Part shown: positions 33,242 through 41,736 of the stretch, piece after piece
How positions within the stretch are numbered: position 1 is the stretch's first letter
Layout of the letters: each line of letters begins with the position of its first letter
Assembly: GCF_000007345.1 (NCBI RefSeq)
Contig: NC_003552.1
Coordinates: forward strand, 4,154,001 to 4,218,000
Direction of reading: 5' to 3'
DNA length: 64,000 nt
Source: Methanosarcina acetivorans C2A
GTDB lineage: Archaea; Halobacteriota; Methanosarcinia; Methanosarcinales; Methanosarcinaceae
Notes under the pieces: generated by a model
The model's input: only the letters and a program-made list of their open reading frames with translations
Database searches by the model: none
What the model was told of the DNA's origin: nothing
Translations under genes and position numbers: made by a program

Positions 33242-34516
33242 ATGAACAAAATAAAAATCGCTTTTCTTGTATTTTCTCTAATTTTGCTATGTACAGGCTG
33301 CATAGAAGACAAGGCTGTAGTTGAAAAAAACACAGCTGTATTTGAAGAAAGTACGATAAATGCGGACTCAGTTAGTGATTATGATATTGCAGCTGCAAAC
33401 AACGCTTTTGCTTTTGACATGTATTCACAGCTGGCACGGCGGGAAACAGGAGATCATGAAAACGTCTTTTTTTCACCGCACAGCATATCTGCTTCCATGG
33501 CTATCTGTTATGAGGGGGCTGAGGATACCACAAAAGAGCAGATCTCAAACGTCTTCTATTTCCCCTCCAATAAAACAGTTTTGAAAGTTCGTATGGAGAG
33601 AATAAATGACAAGATAAATTCCGTAAATAGTGATTATGAGCTTCAAACTGCAAATGCACTCTGGGTGCAGGAAGGGTATCCTGTAAAAGAAACATATATC
33701 CACAACGTACAAAAATACTATGATGGAGAAGTAACTAATCTGGACTTTGCGGGAAAACCGGATGCTTCCAGAGATACAATCAATGAATGGGTCGAAGCCA
33801 GAACCAATGATAAAATTAAGGATCTTGTTCCGGAAGATGCAATAACTGCTGATGCAAGGTTAATTATTACGAATGCGGTTTACTTTAACGGAAAATGGAT
33901 GTATGAATTTGATAAGGAAATGACAGGCAAAAAATCTTTTTATCCGACAAAAGAGGAAGACATCTCTGTTGACATGATGTACACGTGTAACAGATTCAAT
34001 TATGGCGAAACCTCAAAGGCGAAAATTATAGAATTGCCTTATAGAGGCAATGATTTATCCATGTATGTCGTGCTCCCGAAAAGCAACAATATTGAAAAGT
34101 TTGAGACAGAATTCACATTAAACGATTACACCGAACTTAAAAACGACATGGAAGTAGTGGAGGAAGTAAAGACCACAATTCCTAAATTTAAGTTTGAGAC
34201 TAAAACAGAGCTCTCTAATTCCCTCATTGAAATGGGTGTTGTGGATGCCTTCGGGCAGGCGGACTTTTCAGGAATTAGTGACAGTCCGTTAGAAATATCC
34301 AGAGTGATTCATCAAGCCTTTATAGACGTAAAGGAAGAAGGTACAGAAGCTGCCGCAGCAACAATGGAGGAGATGGCGATGGGCGTGAGCATCTCATGGG
34401 ATGCCAAACCAAAGGAATTCACAGCTGACCATCCGTTCATGTTTTTCATAGAGGATGGAAGGACAAACTGCATCCTTTTCATGGGAAAAGTTGAATACCC
34501 TGAATATGAGGAGTGA
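33242..34516 (+). CDS. Serpin, predicted lipoprotein
   Basis: 424 residues. Serpins trap serine or cysteine proteases by insertion of a cleaved reactive loop. An N-terminal lipobox-like segment (LILLCTGC, Cys20) indicates export and lipid anchoring on the outer face of the membrane. Serpin landmarks: NVFFSPHSISASMAICYEGA, TNAVYFNGKWMYEFD, and the breach/shutter segments up to HPFMFFIEDGRTNCILFMGK. The hinge, VKEEGTEAAAAT, fits inhibitory serpins (small residues P12-P9), so it should be functional. The loop after it (MEEMAMGVSISW) is longer than in the standard family, so P1 cannot be fixed; Met or Ala residues there would suit an elastase or subtilisin-like target. Serpins are rare in archaea. 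Confidence 0.93.
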   Translation: MNKIKIAFLVFSLILLCTGCIEDKAVVEKNTAVFEESTINADSVSDYDIAAANNAFAFDMYSQLARRETGDHENVFFSPHSISASMAICYEGAEDTTKEQISNVFYFPSNKTVLKVRMERINDKINSVNSDYELQTANALWVQEGYPVKETYIHNVQKYYDGEVTNLDFAGKPDASRDTINEWVEARTNDKIKDLVPEDAITADARLIITNAVYFNGKWMYEFDKEMTGKKSFYPTKEEDISVDMMYTCNRFNYGETSKAKIIELPYRGNDLSMYVVLPKSNNIEKFETEFTLNDYTELKNDMEVVEEVKTTIPKFKFETKTELSNSLIEMGVVDAFGQADFSGISDSPLEISRVIHQAFIDVKEEGTEAAAATMEEMAMGVSISWDAKPKEFTADHPFMFFIEDGRTNCILFMGKVEYPEYEE

Positions 34517-34615
34517 GATAACTATACTTATATTTTTTTGATTTCTTACTTTTTAGATTTTTATTCTTTTTGATTTTCTATTTTTTAGGTTTCTGAGCCT
34601 CAAACTTTTATTCAT
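34517..34615. terminator. T-rich bidirectional end region
   Basis: Convergent spacer between the serpin and the FilR1-like gene with repeated T runs (tatatttttttgatttc, ctttttagatttttattc). Archaeal termination often uses such U-rich stretches without a hairpin. Confidence 0.45.
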
Positions 34616-35404
34616 TCAAATTTCTTTTACTTCTCTGGACAGTCCTTCATAGTAAGCATAGAGGTCTTCTCCCCATTGGCGGGCTTCGGGGCCGAAGCAT
34701 ATGATGTCGTTTGCGTGGTCGTAGGCGCCGCTGTTGTAGAAAAGGCCTAGCGAGAGAAAGCCATCCGTTACTGCGGATGAGAGGAGCAGTTCTTTATCGT
34801 AGACAAAGAGACGGGTGTTTTCAAGAGCAAGGAACTTTTCCATTTCAGGCCTGAATTCGGTTTTCATTCTTTCTAATACAGGTTCTGTCACAATCAAAGA
34901 TATATCAATGCCTCTTTCTGCAAAGTTCAGGAACATTTCCGGGTACAGAGGGTGGATAAAGGGAGAGATACCTTTTACAAATTTTGATTTTGAGATATTT
35001 TCCACAAATTCGGTGTGGGGAGAAAACATGCTGCTTTCATCAAGAGGCTTGGTAAAGGTACTGTGCTTGAGTTCACCTATCCTCTTCAATAAATATAAGG
35101 GAATTCCGTCGAGCTTGTGGTTGGCCCAGAAATCGTATTTATCCTCAAGGGTCTCCATGGTATTGACAAGATTCTGCATATTTTCAGCTATTATGTCTCC
35201 CAAAAGGGTTAACTCGTACTTTTTCCTTGTCCCGCACAGGAGGTCTCTGCCTTTAAGCAGTTTGATCTGAGGCTGAACTGAGGTTGGGCTGGCATTGAGA
35301 GAATTTCTTAGTTCTTCAAGACTTTTTGGGCCCTCTTTCAATAACAGAAGAATGTTTTTTCTTTTTTCCGAAAATAATACCAGGTTGAGGTAGGAGTTTT
35401 CCAT
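34616..35404 (-). CDS. FilR1-like winged-helix regulator
   Basis: 262 residues. An N-terminal winged helix (residues about 8-70: KRKNILLLLKEGPKSLEELR, then NASPTSVQPQIKLLKGRDLL) is followed by a C-terminal domain of the DUF1724/FilR1 type (FVKGISPFIHPLYPEMFLNF, ISLIVTEPVLERMKTE, SLGLFYNSGAYD). This architecture belongs to the family of regulators expanded in methanogens, several of which control methyltransferase genes in Methanosarcina. The ligand and targets are unknown. An 11-residue C-terminal end (YYEGLSREVKEI) is normal. A palindrome at 35530-35539 in the upstream spacer is a candidate operator. Its neighbours are the serpin (convergent) and the large HEAT protein (divergent). Confidence 0.85.
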   Translation of the reverse strand: MENSYLNLVLFSEKRKNILLLLKEGPKSLEELRNSLNASPTSVQPQIKLLKGRDLLCGTRKKYELTLLGDIIAENMQNLVNTMETLEDKYDFWANHKLDGIPLYLLKRIGELKHSTFTKPLDESSMFSPHTEFVENISKSKFVKGISPFIHPLYPEMFLNFAERGIDISLIVTEPVLERMKTEFRPEMEKFLALENTRLFVYDKELLLSSAVTDGFLSLGLFYNSGAYDHANDIICFGPEARQWGEDLYAYYEGLSREVKEI

Positions 35405-35529
35405 TTCCAGACTCCCCTTTTTTAAGATTTAATTCTGAATTTTAACAGTTTTTTATGGTCCTGTCTACATAATTTAAGTTATAATATAAAGGATATTTGG
35501 AATTGAATAAGAAGTTATATGTTTTGATC

Positions 35530-35539
35530 CGGATATCCG
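35530..35539. promoter_or_regulatory. Perfect 10-bp palindrome, candidate operator
   Basis: cggatatccg in the 302-bp divergent spacer between the FilR1-like gene and the HEAT protein gene. The site is about 130 bp upstream of one start and 170 bp upstream of the other. This is symmetry only; no binding evidence. Confidence 0.25.
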
Positions 35540-35706
35540 AGTATTATGAAGCTCTAAAAATACTTCTTTCTTTCAGGTTACCGAACTTCACCTTCAATAC
35601 TTTTTTCTTCCGGATAAAATCCAAAATCAATACTTATATGAAACAAACCTGCTAAACTCAAATACAGCAAATAGAAAGGGATTAGAGCAGCAGTTGGTGA
35701 AAATTC

Positions 35707-38700
35707 TTGAGTGACCAGCCCGGTATGCATGATAAGACTTTCAGTCAGATTTCGGAGGAGAGGAAAAAAGCCGCAAGACAGCTGGGGGTCCTTTTTGAGG
35801 TTTTTCCCGAGCGGAAGCAGGCATTTGAAGACCTGTTGAGGCTTTGTTCTGACAGGGACAGCGAGGTCAGGGAAGAGGCTGTTAATTCGCTTGAGATGGT
35901 TTTCCCCAATGTGCCGGATAGGGAACTTGCCTGGGAGAGGTTTGTAAACCTTACGGCTTATCCATCAGAAAGGGTAATGAGAAGGGGGGTAAATGCTCTA
36001 ATTGCTGTGTTTCCACTTATGCCTGACAAAATCCGGGCATGGAACGATCTGACCGAGCTGGTAACCTCAAAATCAAGTATGGAAGACGTGAGCAGGGGGA
36101 TTGTCCGCCGGCTCCCTGATGTGCTCCCGGAGTTTCCGAATAAGGAGCAGGCCTGGAAAGACCTGCTTGAGATGACTGTTTCGGATGACCCTTATGTGCG
36201 GGAAAAGGCGGCTTCTTTTTTAAGCATGGTTTTTCCTGAGATTCCTGAGGGAAGGAAAAATGACTCCTGGGACGAATTACTGAAATTGGCAGGTGAGTCC
36301 GCAGACTCAAAGGTCAGGGAACTGGCTGCAAAGTCTATCGGAGAGGTTTTTCCGGTTCTATCTGAGGAAAAGAAAGATGAAGCTTGGGAAGAGATGCTGA
36401 AACTGGCAGAAAAAACCGCGGATCAGGCCGTTCAAAAGGAAATTCTGCTCGCTCTACCTTCGGTCTTTTCTTCGGTGCCTGATAAAAAAGTGGCATGGGG
36501 AGATCTTTTCAGGCTAACCGGCGATGAAAGCGGAGTTATGCGAAAACAGGCAGTAAATACCCTTGTTTCCGTATTTCCTGAGATGCAAAATAGCATAAGA
36601 GTCTGGGCTGATTTCCTGAGGCTTACCGGGGCAAGGGACGGATACGTCAGGGATACGGCTGCAGATGCGCTTTCAGCTGTGTTTCCTGAGTTGGCAGACA
36701 AAGACTCAGTCTGGGAAGAACTTCTCAAACTCACAGGGCATGAAGATGAATATGTCAGGCGGGCTGCAGCTGATACCCTCAGTAAAGTTTTTCCCCATGT
36801 GTCCGACAAAAATCAGGCATATTCGGACCTTGTACAGCTGGCTGAAAAGAAGGATAGTTACGTGCTCAGGAGAGTTGTCAAGACTCTTGCTTCTATCTGC
36901 CCCCAATTCCGTAATGAATATGAGATATATGAGGTAGAAGAAGAGGAAAATAAAGAAGGAGAAATTGAAGAGATAGAGGAAGGGGCAGAGAAGTGGAAAA
37001 ATGAGATAAAAAGGACAGAGCTTGAGGCAGAAGGGGAGAAAAGTAAACCTGCCGGTTTCTACAAACTGGCTTCGGAAAAAGCTACCTTTGTACGAAGGGA
37101 TGTTGCCCATTCTTTAGGGGATGTCTTTCCTGGAAAAGGAGAAGAAAGGGGGACAAAGGGCGAAAGAGGGGTGAGAGGAAAGGGGGAGATCGAACGTGAG
37201 CAGGTCAGGGAAATAGAAAATAGAAAGCCTGCTTTTGACCTCCTGAAGCTGACGAGGGACAGGGACAGCTATGTACGAAAAGATGCAGCTGAGTCTTTTG
37301 CCAGAGCATATCCTCACCTGCCGGACAAAAAAGAGGTAATTGGAGAGCTTTTAAGCCTGATGCAGAACCCGGACCCGCAGATGCGCAGAGGGGCTATCGA
37401 ATCTCTTCTTGCTCTTTATTCCCGGAGGGCGGGCAGAGCGCAGGACATCTGGGGGGCACTTCTTAATATGTCAGGGGATGGAGATATGGGTGTTAGAAAA
37501 AGTGCTGCAGGGCTGCTTTCCCATGTCTTTCCGGCAGTTGAGGAAAAATCCGGAGTTTTTTTTGACCTTGTCAAACTCAGTGAAGGTCAAGACGCTCAGC
37601 TTCGGAAAAGAGCAGCTGAGCTTCTCACCGTTGCATTTACGCACGTCGATAACAAGCAGAGGGCGTGGAACGATCTGTTGAGGCTTACATCCGTTGAAGA
37701 CCGGGAGGTCCGGAAAGGGGCGGTACTTGCCCTTGCTTCCGGATTTGCAGATGTTCCGGACAAAGGGAGAGCCTGGAGCGACCTTATAAGGCTTTCAACT
37801 CATAGCGACAGCTTTGTGCAGAGGGCTGCAACCCGCGCGCTCGGACCTGCCTTCTTCCATGTGCCTGATAAAACCCGGGCCTGGAGAGACCTGCAGGTTC
37901 TTATCGATAGCCCCTATGTCTATGTCCGCAGGAATGCTCTCCGTTCCCTTGGAAGGGCTTCCCTCTGGAGAGCCCTCAGGGCGGAAAACGAAGCTGCTTA
38001 TCTTTTCGGGTTCAAGGAAGCTGTCAAATACTTTAAGGAAGCTGCTGAAACTCTTGTTGATACCTCCATTCCCGAGTTTTATTCCCCATTTTACGAGAGC
38101 CTCCTGAGAATACTTTTTATCGACAGCCCGGAGAGGGCTGCAAGGCTCGAAAGTGAGAGGTATTTTTCAAAGGCGGCCCATGAGATCAGGGATCTGGAAG
38201 AAAATCAGAAGCTTCTGGAAATTCTGGAAGAGCTTGCAAGGCTTCTTCAAGCTGCAGGAAATCTGACTCCCGGAGACCTGCCCGCCCAGAAGAAACTGCT
38301 TGAGAAATGCATTGCGGCTTTTGACAGGGCTTCAGGGTTGCTGGAAGCTATGGAAGAAGAATTTATTCTTGCGCAGAAGTCCGTGAAAAAAGAGTATCCC
38401 AGGATTGGAAAAGTAGTTCTGGAGCAGAAGCTGAAAGAAACTCTTTCCGGAATCCGGTACCGGGCAAGGACCGCCTGCCTGCAAGCAAAAGGCACTCCCA
38501 CGGAAAAAATTACGTGCGCAGTAAGCCAGAAAGTCAGAGAATGGGGTTTTCAGGACCTTGATAAAGACCGAAAGGAGCTGGACAGGCAGCTTGATTCTCT
38601 GCTCAATATCCTCAGGGCACAGGTTCCCAATCTGCCTGAAAATCAGTATTTTTTTGAAAAACTTGAAGATATCAGACAGGAAAAGGACCTGCTTGAACGC

Positions 38701-38769
38701 TACAGGCGTGTGGGCAGGCTGATCGGCCTGATCCCCGGAATCAGGATGCCAAAAGGTTCAGGCAAATGA
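35707..38769 (+). CDS. Large HEAT-repeat protein with helical C-terminal domain
   Basis: 1020 residues. The start is TTG 35707 (MSDQPGMHDK), supported by GGTGA eight bases upstream. About 17 HEAT repeats of 37-39 residues follow the pattern VFPxVPDKxxAWxDLLxLT, then xDxxVRxxAAxxLxxVFP. They run from about residue 15 to 415 and, after a charged insert of about 85 residues (Glu/Lys-rich, 400-500), from 500 to 750. The last 260 residues form a helical, partly coiled-coil domain (FYSPFYESLLRILFIDSPER, LLERYRRVGRLIGLIPGIRM). There is no enzymatic motif, signal peptide or membrane helix. Such long HEAT solenoids are common in Methanosarcina and probably act as scaffolds. Single gene, divergent from the FilR1-like regulator. 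Confidence 0.85.
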   Translation: MSDQPGMHDKTFSQISEERKKAARQLGVLFEVFPERKQAFEDLLRLCSDRDSEVREEAVNSLEMVFPNVPDRELAWERFVNLTAYPSERVMRRGVNALIAVFPLMPDKIRAWNDLTELVTSKSSMEDVSRGIVRRLPDVLPEFPNKEQAWKDLLEMTVSDDPYVREKAASFLSMVFPEIPEGRKNDSWDELLKLAGESADSKVRELAAKSIGEVFPVLSEEKKDEAWEEMLKLAEKTADQAVQKEILLALPSVFSSVPDKKVAWGDLFRLTGDESGVMRKQAVNTLVSVFPEMQNSIRVWADFLRLTGARDGYVRDTAADALSAVFPELADKDSVWEELLKLTGHEDEYVRRAAADTLSKVFPHVSDKNQAYSDLVQLAEKKDSYVLRRVVKTLASICPQFRNEYEIYEVEEEENKEGEIEEIEEGAEKWKNEIKRTELEAEGEKSKPAGFYKLASEKATFVRRDVAHSLGDVFPGKGEERGTKGERGVRGKGEIEREQVREIENRKPAFDLLKLTRDRDSYVRKDAAESFARAYPHLPDKKEVIGELLSLMQNPDPQMRRGAIESLLALYSRRAGRAQDIWGALLNMSGDGDMGVRKSAAGLLSHVFPAVEEKSGVFFDLVKLSEGQDAQLRKRAAELLTVAFTHVDNKQRAWNDLLRLTSVEDREVRKGAVLALASGFADVPDKGRAWSDLIRLSTHSDSFVQRAATRALGPAFFHVPDKTRAWRDLQVLIDSPYVYVRRNALRSLGRASLWRALRAENEAAYLFGFKEAVKYFKEAAETLVDTSIPEFYSPFYESLLRILFIDSPERAARLESERYFSKAAHEIRDLEENQKLLEILEELARLLQAAGNLTPGDLPAQKKLLEKCIAAFDRASGLLEAMEEEFILAQKSVKKEYPRIGKVVLEQKLKETLSGIRYRARTACLQAKGTPTEKITCAVSQKVREWGFQDLDKDRKELDRQLDSLLNILRAQVPNLPENQYFFEKLEDIRQEKDLLERYRRVGRLIGLIPGIRMPKGSGK

Positions 38770-38844
38770 AGGTCTTCTCCCTGGAATTCAAATGAAAGTT
38801 TTTTCTCCCCGGAATTTATATCCTATCCTTCCAATCCCTGTATC

Positions 38845-39162
38845 ATGTACGAAGCAGGCATTGAAATGACCAACGAGGACTTTGAATTTGCAAAGCTTCC
38901 TCTTTCAAAAAAATTTATTCGCCTCATATTCGAAAAATATCAGCTTGACTACATAGCCTATTTCGGGGAGAATATGTTCTATGTCTCAGGGCAAAACTCC
39001 CAGCCTCTTACTCCATTATATCCCAATGCCAGATATCCTGAAGATATCGAACTGGTTCTGGATTTCATGGCGCGTGAGCGGATCCGCAGGATAAAATACG
39101 AAGGTGGAATCCTTTTTCGGTCTGCAGTCCCGGAACTGCGGGATTCGGGGAATAATAGCTGA
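38845..39162 (+). CDS. Small conserved-looking hypothetical protein
   Basis: 105 residues, acidic N-terminus then mixed alpha/beta character (FEFAKLPLSKKFIRLIFEKY, IAYFGENMFYVSGQNSQPLT, EDIELVLDFMARERIRRIKY). I do not recognise it. TATA-like tttatatcct (38815-38824) is about 25 bases before the ATG, suggesting a leaderless transcript starting at 38845. A second ATG (38866, MTNEDFEF) is possible. It follows the HEAT gene by 75 bp. Confidence 0.6.
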   Translation: MYEAGIEMTNEDFEFAKLPLSKKFIRLIFEKYQLDYIAYFGENMFYVSGQNSQPLTPLYPNARYPEDIELVLDFMARERIRRIKYEGGILFRSAVPELRDSGNNS

Positions 39163-39258
39163 AAATATGTGACGGGGAATGATAGCTCGAAGTAAATGTG
39201 GCGGGGAATGACAGCTCAAAGTAACTTTGAAAAACATTGATGTTAAAAAGAGATTTAG

Positions 39259-39387
39259 TGCCTATCCGAAAAGTCGGTAATGCGATCGAAAAATTACAGC
39301 AGGTCTATAATAGCAGGGCTTCCTCTTCGGTTTTGCATATTGCTAATGGTAAGTTACAGTAGGTCACAACACTTTTCGGATAGGCTC
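39259..39387 (+). mobile_element. 129-bp inverted-repeat element (type 3, IS5-like ends)
   Basis: A perfect 15-bp inverted repeat gcctatccgaaaagt (39260-39274) / acttttcggataggc (39371-39385), with ttag on both sides (39255-39258 and 39388-39391) as a possible 4-bp duplication of the YTAR type. The interior has two direct words (attacagcaggtc, gttacagtaggtc) and no coding frame. The terminal sequence resembles that of IS5-group elements as I remember them. Only one copy is in the window, so the boundaries are less secure than for the other two MITE types. Confidence 0.65.
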
Positions 39388-39554
39388 TTAGATGTCCCTG
39401 TTTAAGGTTCAGATATAGCTCTGTTTAAGACTCAGGTATAGTTTTATTTAATACAGAAACCAGGTTGCTTTTTTCTTTTTGTTCTGGTTATTTATAGTTT
39501 TATTGCAATAATTTACATCACAAAGTTTCTCTTTATTGTTAGGAGGGGTATTGA

Positions 39555-39740
39555 ATGATACATCTATGGGAATATGATTCTCGCAGGATTCATGGTGTGC
39601 ATATGCCACAAATGATGAGCGACCTTGAAAAAATCGGGAACGAGGGCTGGGAACTGATTATGGTTAAAGATGACATTGATGATGAAGGAACAGTAACTGC
39701 TATTTTCAAACGGCAGAAGGCAGAGGTCATATCTCTGTAA
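39555..39740 (+). CDS. DUF4177-like small protein
   Basis: 61 residues: IHLWEYDSRRIHG, then MMSDLEKIGNEGWELIMVKD and VTAIFKRQK. The pattern W-EY...L...G-EGWEL(I/V)...FKR is that of DUF4177-type small alpha/beta proteins of unknown role. A strong SD AGGAGG (39541-39546) lies upstream of the ATG, so expression is well supported. It is single, in a spacer-rich area next to the type 3 element. Confidence 0.8.
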   Translation: MIHLWEYDSRRIHGVHMPQMMSDLEKIGNEGWELIMVKDDIDDEGTVTAIFKRQKAEVISL

Positions 39741-40106
39741 CTAAATTCATTTTTTAACTGTTTCGTAACAATTTTTAAGTTTTTTCTACCTTTTCATTTT
39801 TAATTTCTGTTTTTAATTTCTGTTTTTAATTTCTGTTCATGCGTCTTCGGTTAAGTGAGGAATCATGATAAATTGCCTCCATTTTCGTAACAGTTCTCAA
39901 AAACTGTATCCCATTGAGAGTTGGAACTGGGTATCGATTTCATGTAAAAAGGACAAAATTTAAGGCGACTTTTGGTGCAAAATCGATATCCTTCAGGCAA
40001 GAAAATTCCTTAACCGATGACCAATGAATTTCTGTTTTTAATTTACTATCCTGACATATGTCGTATTTAGCCCGTATTTATAGTTTCCTTTTCACCATCA
40101 ATTTAT
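39741..40106. other. Spacer with short repeats and a palindrome
   Basis: Holds three tandem 13-bp units (ttttaatttctgt, 39796-39834) and a weak inverted pair (tcggttaag near 39850, ccttaaccga near 40010) enclosing a second weak pair around gtatcgattt / aaatcgatatcc. A perfect palindrome gacatatgtc at 40053-40062 is listed separately. No gene. Confidence 0.4.
40053..40062. promoter_or_regulatory. Palindrome downstream of the DUF1670-like pair
   Basis: gacatatgtc, in the context ctgacatatgtcgtattt, closely matches ctgacgtatgtccgcattt at 41691-41709 on the other side of the gene pair. It is either a paired operator or a boundary repeat of a mobile module. Confidence 0.4.
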
Positions 40107-40880
40107 TTATTCTTTTTTGTCGCTATTGATATCGTTTTCCAGTTTATGTAATTCCCTGTATTGCTCTACAACTCCTCTGCTTATCCCTGTTGCATATGAT
40201 ATCTCTTCCACCGTCATTCTTTTTCCGATGAGCATTTTCACCCTTCCATAATCGCGGATATACCTATCCACTGCTTCCGGACTATGATTTGTTTCCTTTG
40301 CGATCTGGCTTGTTGATTTCTTTTCGAGCTTCTTCCTCACAATAATTCCTTTATGTGTAATTCCAGGACCTATATCGTGAATATTTCCTCTCGTTGGAAG
40401 TACCTCATCATGCTCATTTTGATACTGCTGTACGTATTTACTCACTGTAGGGATTGATTTTCCAAGTAAAACTACTACGTCAGCTTGGGTTAACAAAGCT
40501 CCCTGTTCATAAGCTTCGTTAAATAGCCTTACTGCTCTTGCTTTTTCTATCTCAGTTTTCTTTACCTTTTTTTCTAACTTTTCCATATCCTCTCTGGTTA
40601 CCAGGTTTAACCTGACTGGAATTATTTTATGATCTTCTATCTTTTTATGCTGTTCCTGTGACTCATCTACGCTTACCGCAGGCCATATCACCTGACCAAC
40701 TTCAAGGTTATCCGGAAAAAACTGGTCTATTAAGCCTTTTACGTCATTAACAATCATTTTTACTACTCTTTTTCCTCCAAGAAACCTATATTCGGTATAA
40801 AGCAGATATTCCAGAGCACTATCAAAGGTCTTCCTGAGCATAGATGAAAAAGGAGAAACCTGGTTCATCATCTTTTTCAC
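40107..40880 (-). CDS. HTH-rich DUF1670-like protein, second of a pair
   Basis: 257 residues. The N-terminal third lacks known motifs (EYRFLGGKRVVKMIVNDVKG, then LIDQFFPDNLEVGQVIWPAV). The rest is three successive helix-turn-helix-like segments: LLTQADVVVLLGKSIPTVSK, KKSTSQIAKETNHSPEAVDR and RMTVEEISYATGISRGVVEQ. I associate this plan with DUF1670, an archaeal/bacterial family of unknown function often multi-copy in Methanosarcina. Its ATG overlaps the stop of the first gene by 4 nt (40877-40880, ATGA), so translation is coupled. Relative order and motifs are shared with the 260-residue neighbour, so the pair arose by duplication. Probably DNA-binding; regulator or mobile-element function is open. 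Confidence 0.72.
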   Translation of the reverse strand: MKKMMNQVSPFSSMLRKTFDSALEYLLYTEYRFLGGKRVVKMIVNDVKGLIDQFFPDNLEVGQVIWPAVSVDESQEQHKKIEDHKIIPVRLNLVTREDMEKLEKKVKKTEIEKARAVRLFNEAYEQGALLTQADVVVLLGKSIPTVSKYVQQYQNEHDEVLPTRGNIHDIGPGITHKGIIVRKKLEKKSTSQIAKETNHSPEAVDRYIRDYGRVKMLIGKRMTVEEISYATGISRGVVEQYRELHKLENDINSDKKE

Positions 40881-41659
40881 CTCTTTTTTTCGAAGCTTGT
40901 TTTGACCTCTGATTTTATCTCATTTAAGATGGGACTTCCTTTGTCTTTGAATCTGTTGTAGAGCTGCATGTATTCCTCTACAAGTCTTTCAGATATCCCT
41001 ACAGAATAACGTATTTCCGCATTTGATAACCCTTTTTCATTGAGATATACGACACGTTCAAAAGATTGAAGATACCGTTCTATACTCCTTATGCTGTGAT
41101 GCATTCTTCTGGCAACTTCAGAAGGTTGTGATCCTTGCAATAGCAGTTTTACAGCTTTTGTTTTGTGAGAGACTGCAGAACCGATATCTTTGATGTAACC
41201 TCTTGTGGGAACGACAATTCCCTGTGCCTCATACTCCTTTACATCTCTCTGTATTGTTCGCTCACTTACGGTAAGCAGGGAAGCTAAATCTTCGTGAGTA
41301 AACAGAGCATCCTGATCATATGCTTCCTCTGCATAGCGAAGCATCTTTGCTTTTCTGAGTGCAGCAACTCCATATTCCGATAGAACGTCAAGATCAGTCT
41401 TTGAGACGAGGGTTATCCAAACAGTTACAAGTTTGCATTTAATAAGCGGTTTTCCTGCGGGTTCATCAGAAGAAACAAGGTCTATGGGAACTCTATTTTT
41501 ACTGAGTCCATTATCGTGAAAATATTCCGGGTCAAAGTGATATTTGACCGACTCAAGAATAGACCTGGTAACTCCAGGCGCAAGTTCAAAGTCATACTCA
41601 ATTTCGGAGAGAAAATTCTGTTCAGCACTTTTGACATCTAAACGATGGACATCCTTCAT
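40877..41659 (-). CDS. HTH-rich DUF1670-like protein, first of a pair
   Basis: 260 residues, a paralogue of its downstream partner. HTH-like segments: LFTHEDLASLLTVSERTIQR, SQPSEVARRMHHSIRSIERY and LSNAEIRYSVGISERLVEEY. Both proteins keep the conserved block (V/L)PTRGxIxDIGxxxxHK between the first and second HTH. The start ATG 41657-41659 has an SD AGGAG eight bases upstream. A TATA-like agtatatact (41727-41736) would place transcription start over the near-palindrome 41693-41702, which suits autorepression. The two proteins probably act together, perhaps as a heterodimer. Confidence 0.72.
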   Translation of the reverse strand: MKDVHRLDVKSAEQNFLSEIEYDFELAPGVTRSILESVKYHFDPEYFHDNGLSKNRVPIDLVSSDEPAGKPLIKCKLVTVWITLVSKTDLDVLSEYGVAALRKAKMLRYAEEAYDQDALFTHEDLASLLTVSERTIQRDVKEYEAQGIVVPTRGYIKDIGSAVSHKTKAVKLLLQGSQPSEVARRMHHSIRSIERYLQSFERVVYLNEKGLSNAEIRYSVGISERLVEEYMQLYNRFKDKGSPILNEIKSEVKTSFEKKR

Positions 41660-41692
41660 GGCCTCGACTCCTAATTATATAAGGGCCAATCT

Positions 41693-41702
41693 GACGTATG
41701 TC
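41693..41702. promoter_or_regulatory. Near-palindromic candidate operator of the DUF1670-like pair
   Basis: gacgtatgtc sits about 34-43 bases upstream of the ATG 41659, where transcription should start if the TATA at 41727-41736 is used. The same word in palindromic form (gacatatgtc) is found 45 bp beyond the stop of the second gene. Confidence 0.45.
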
Positions 41703-41736
41703 CGCATTTCACATTTAAATTTGTGAGTATATACTT

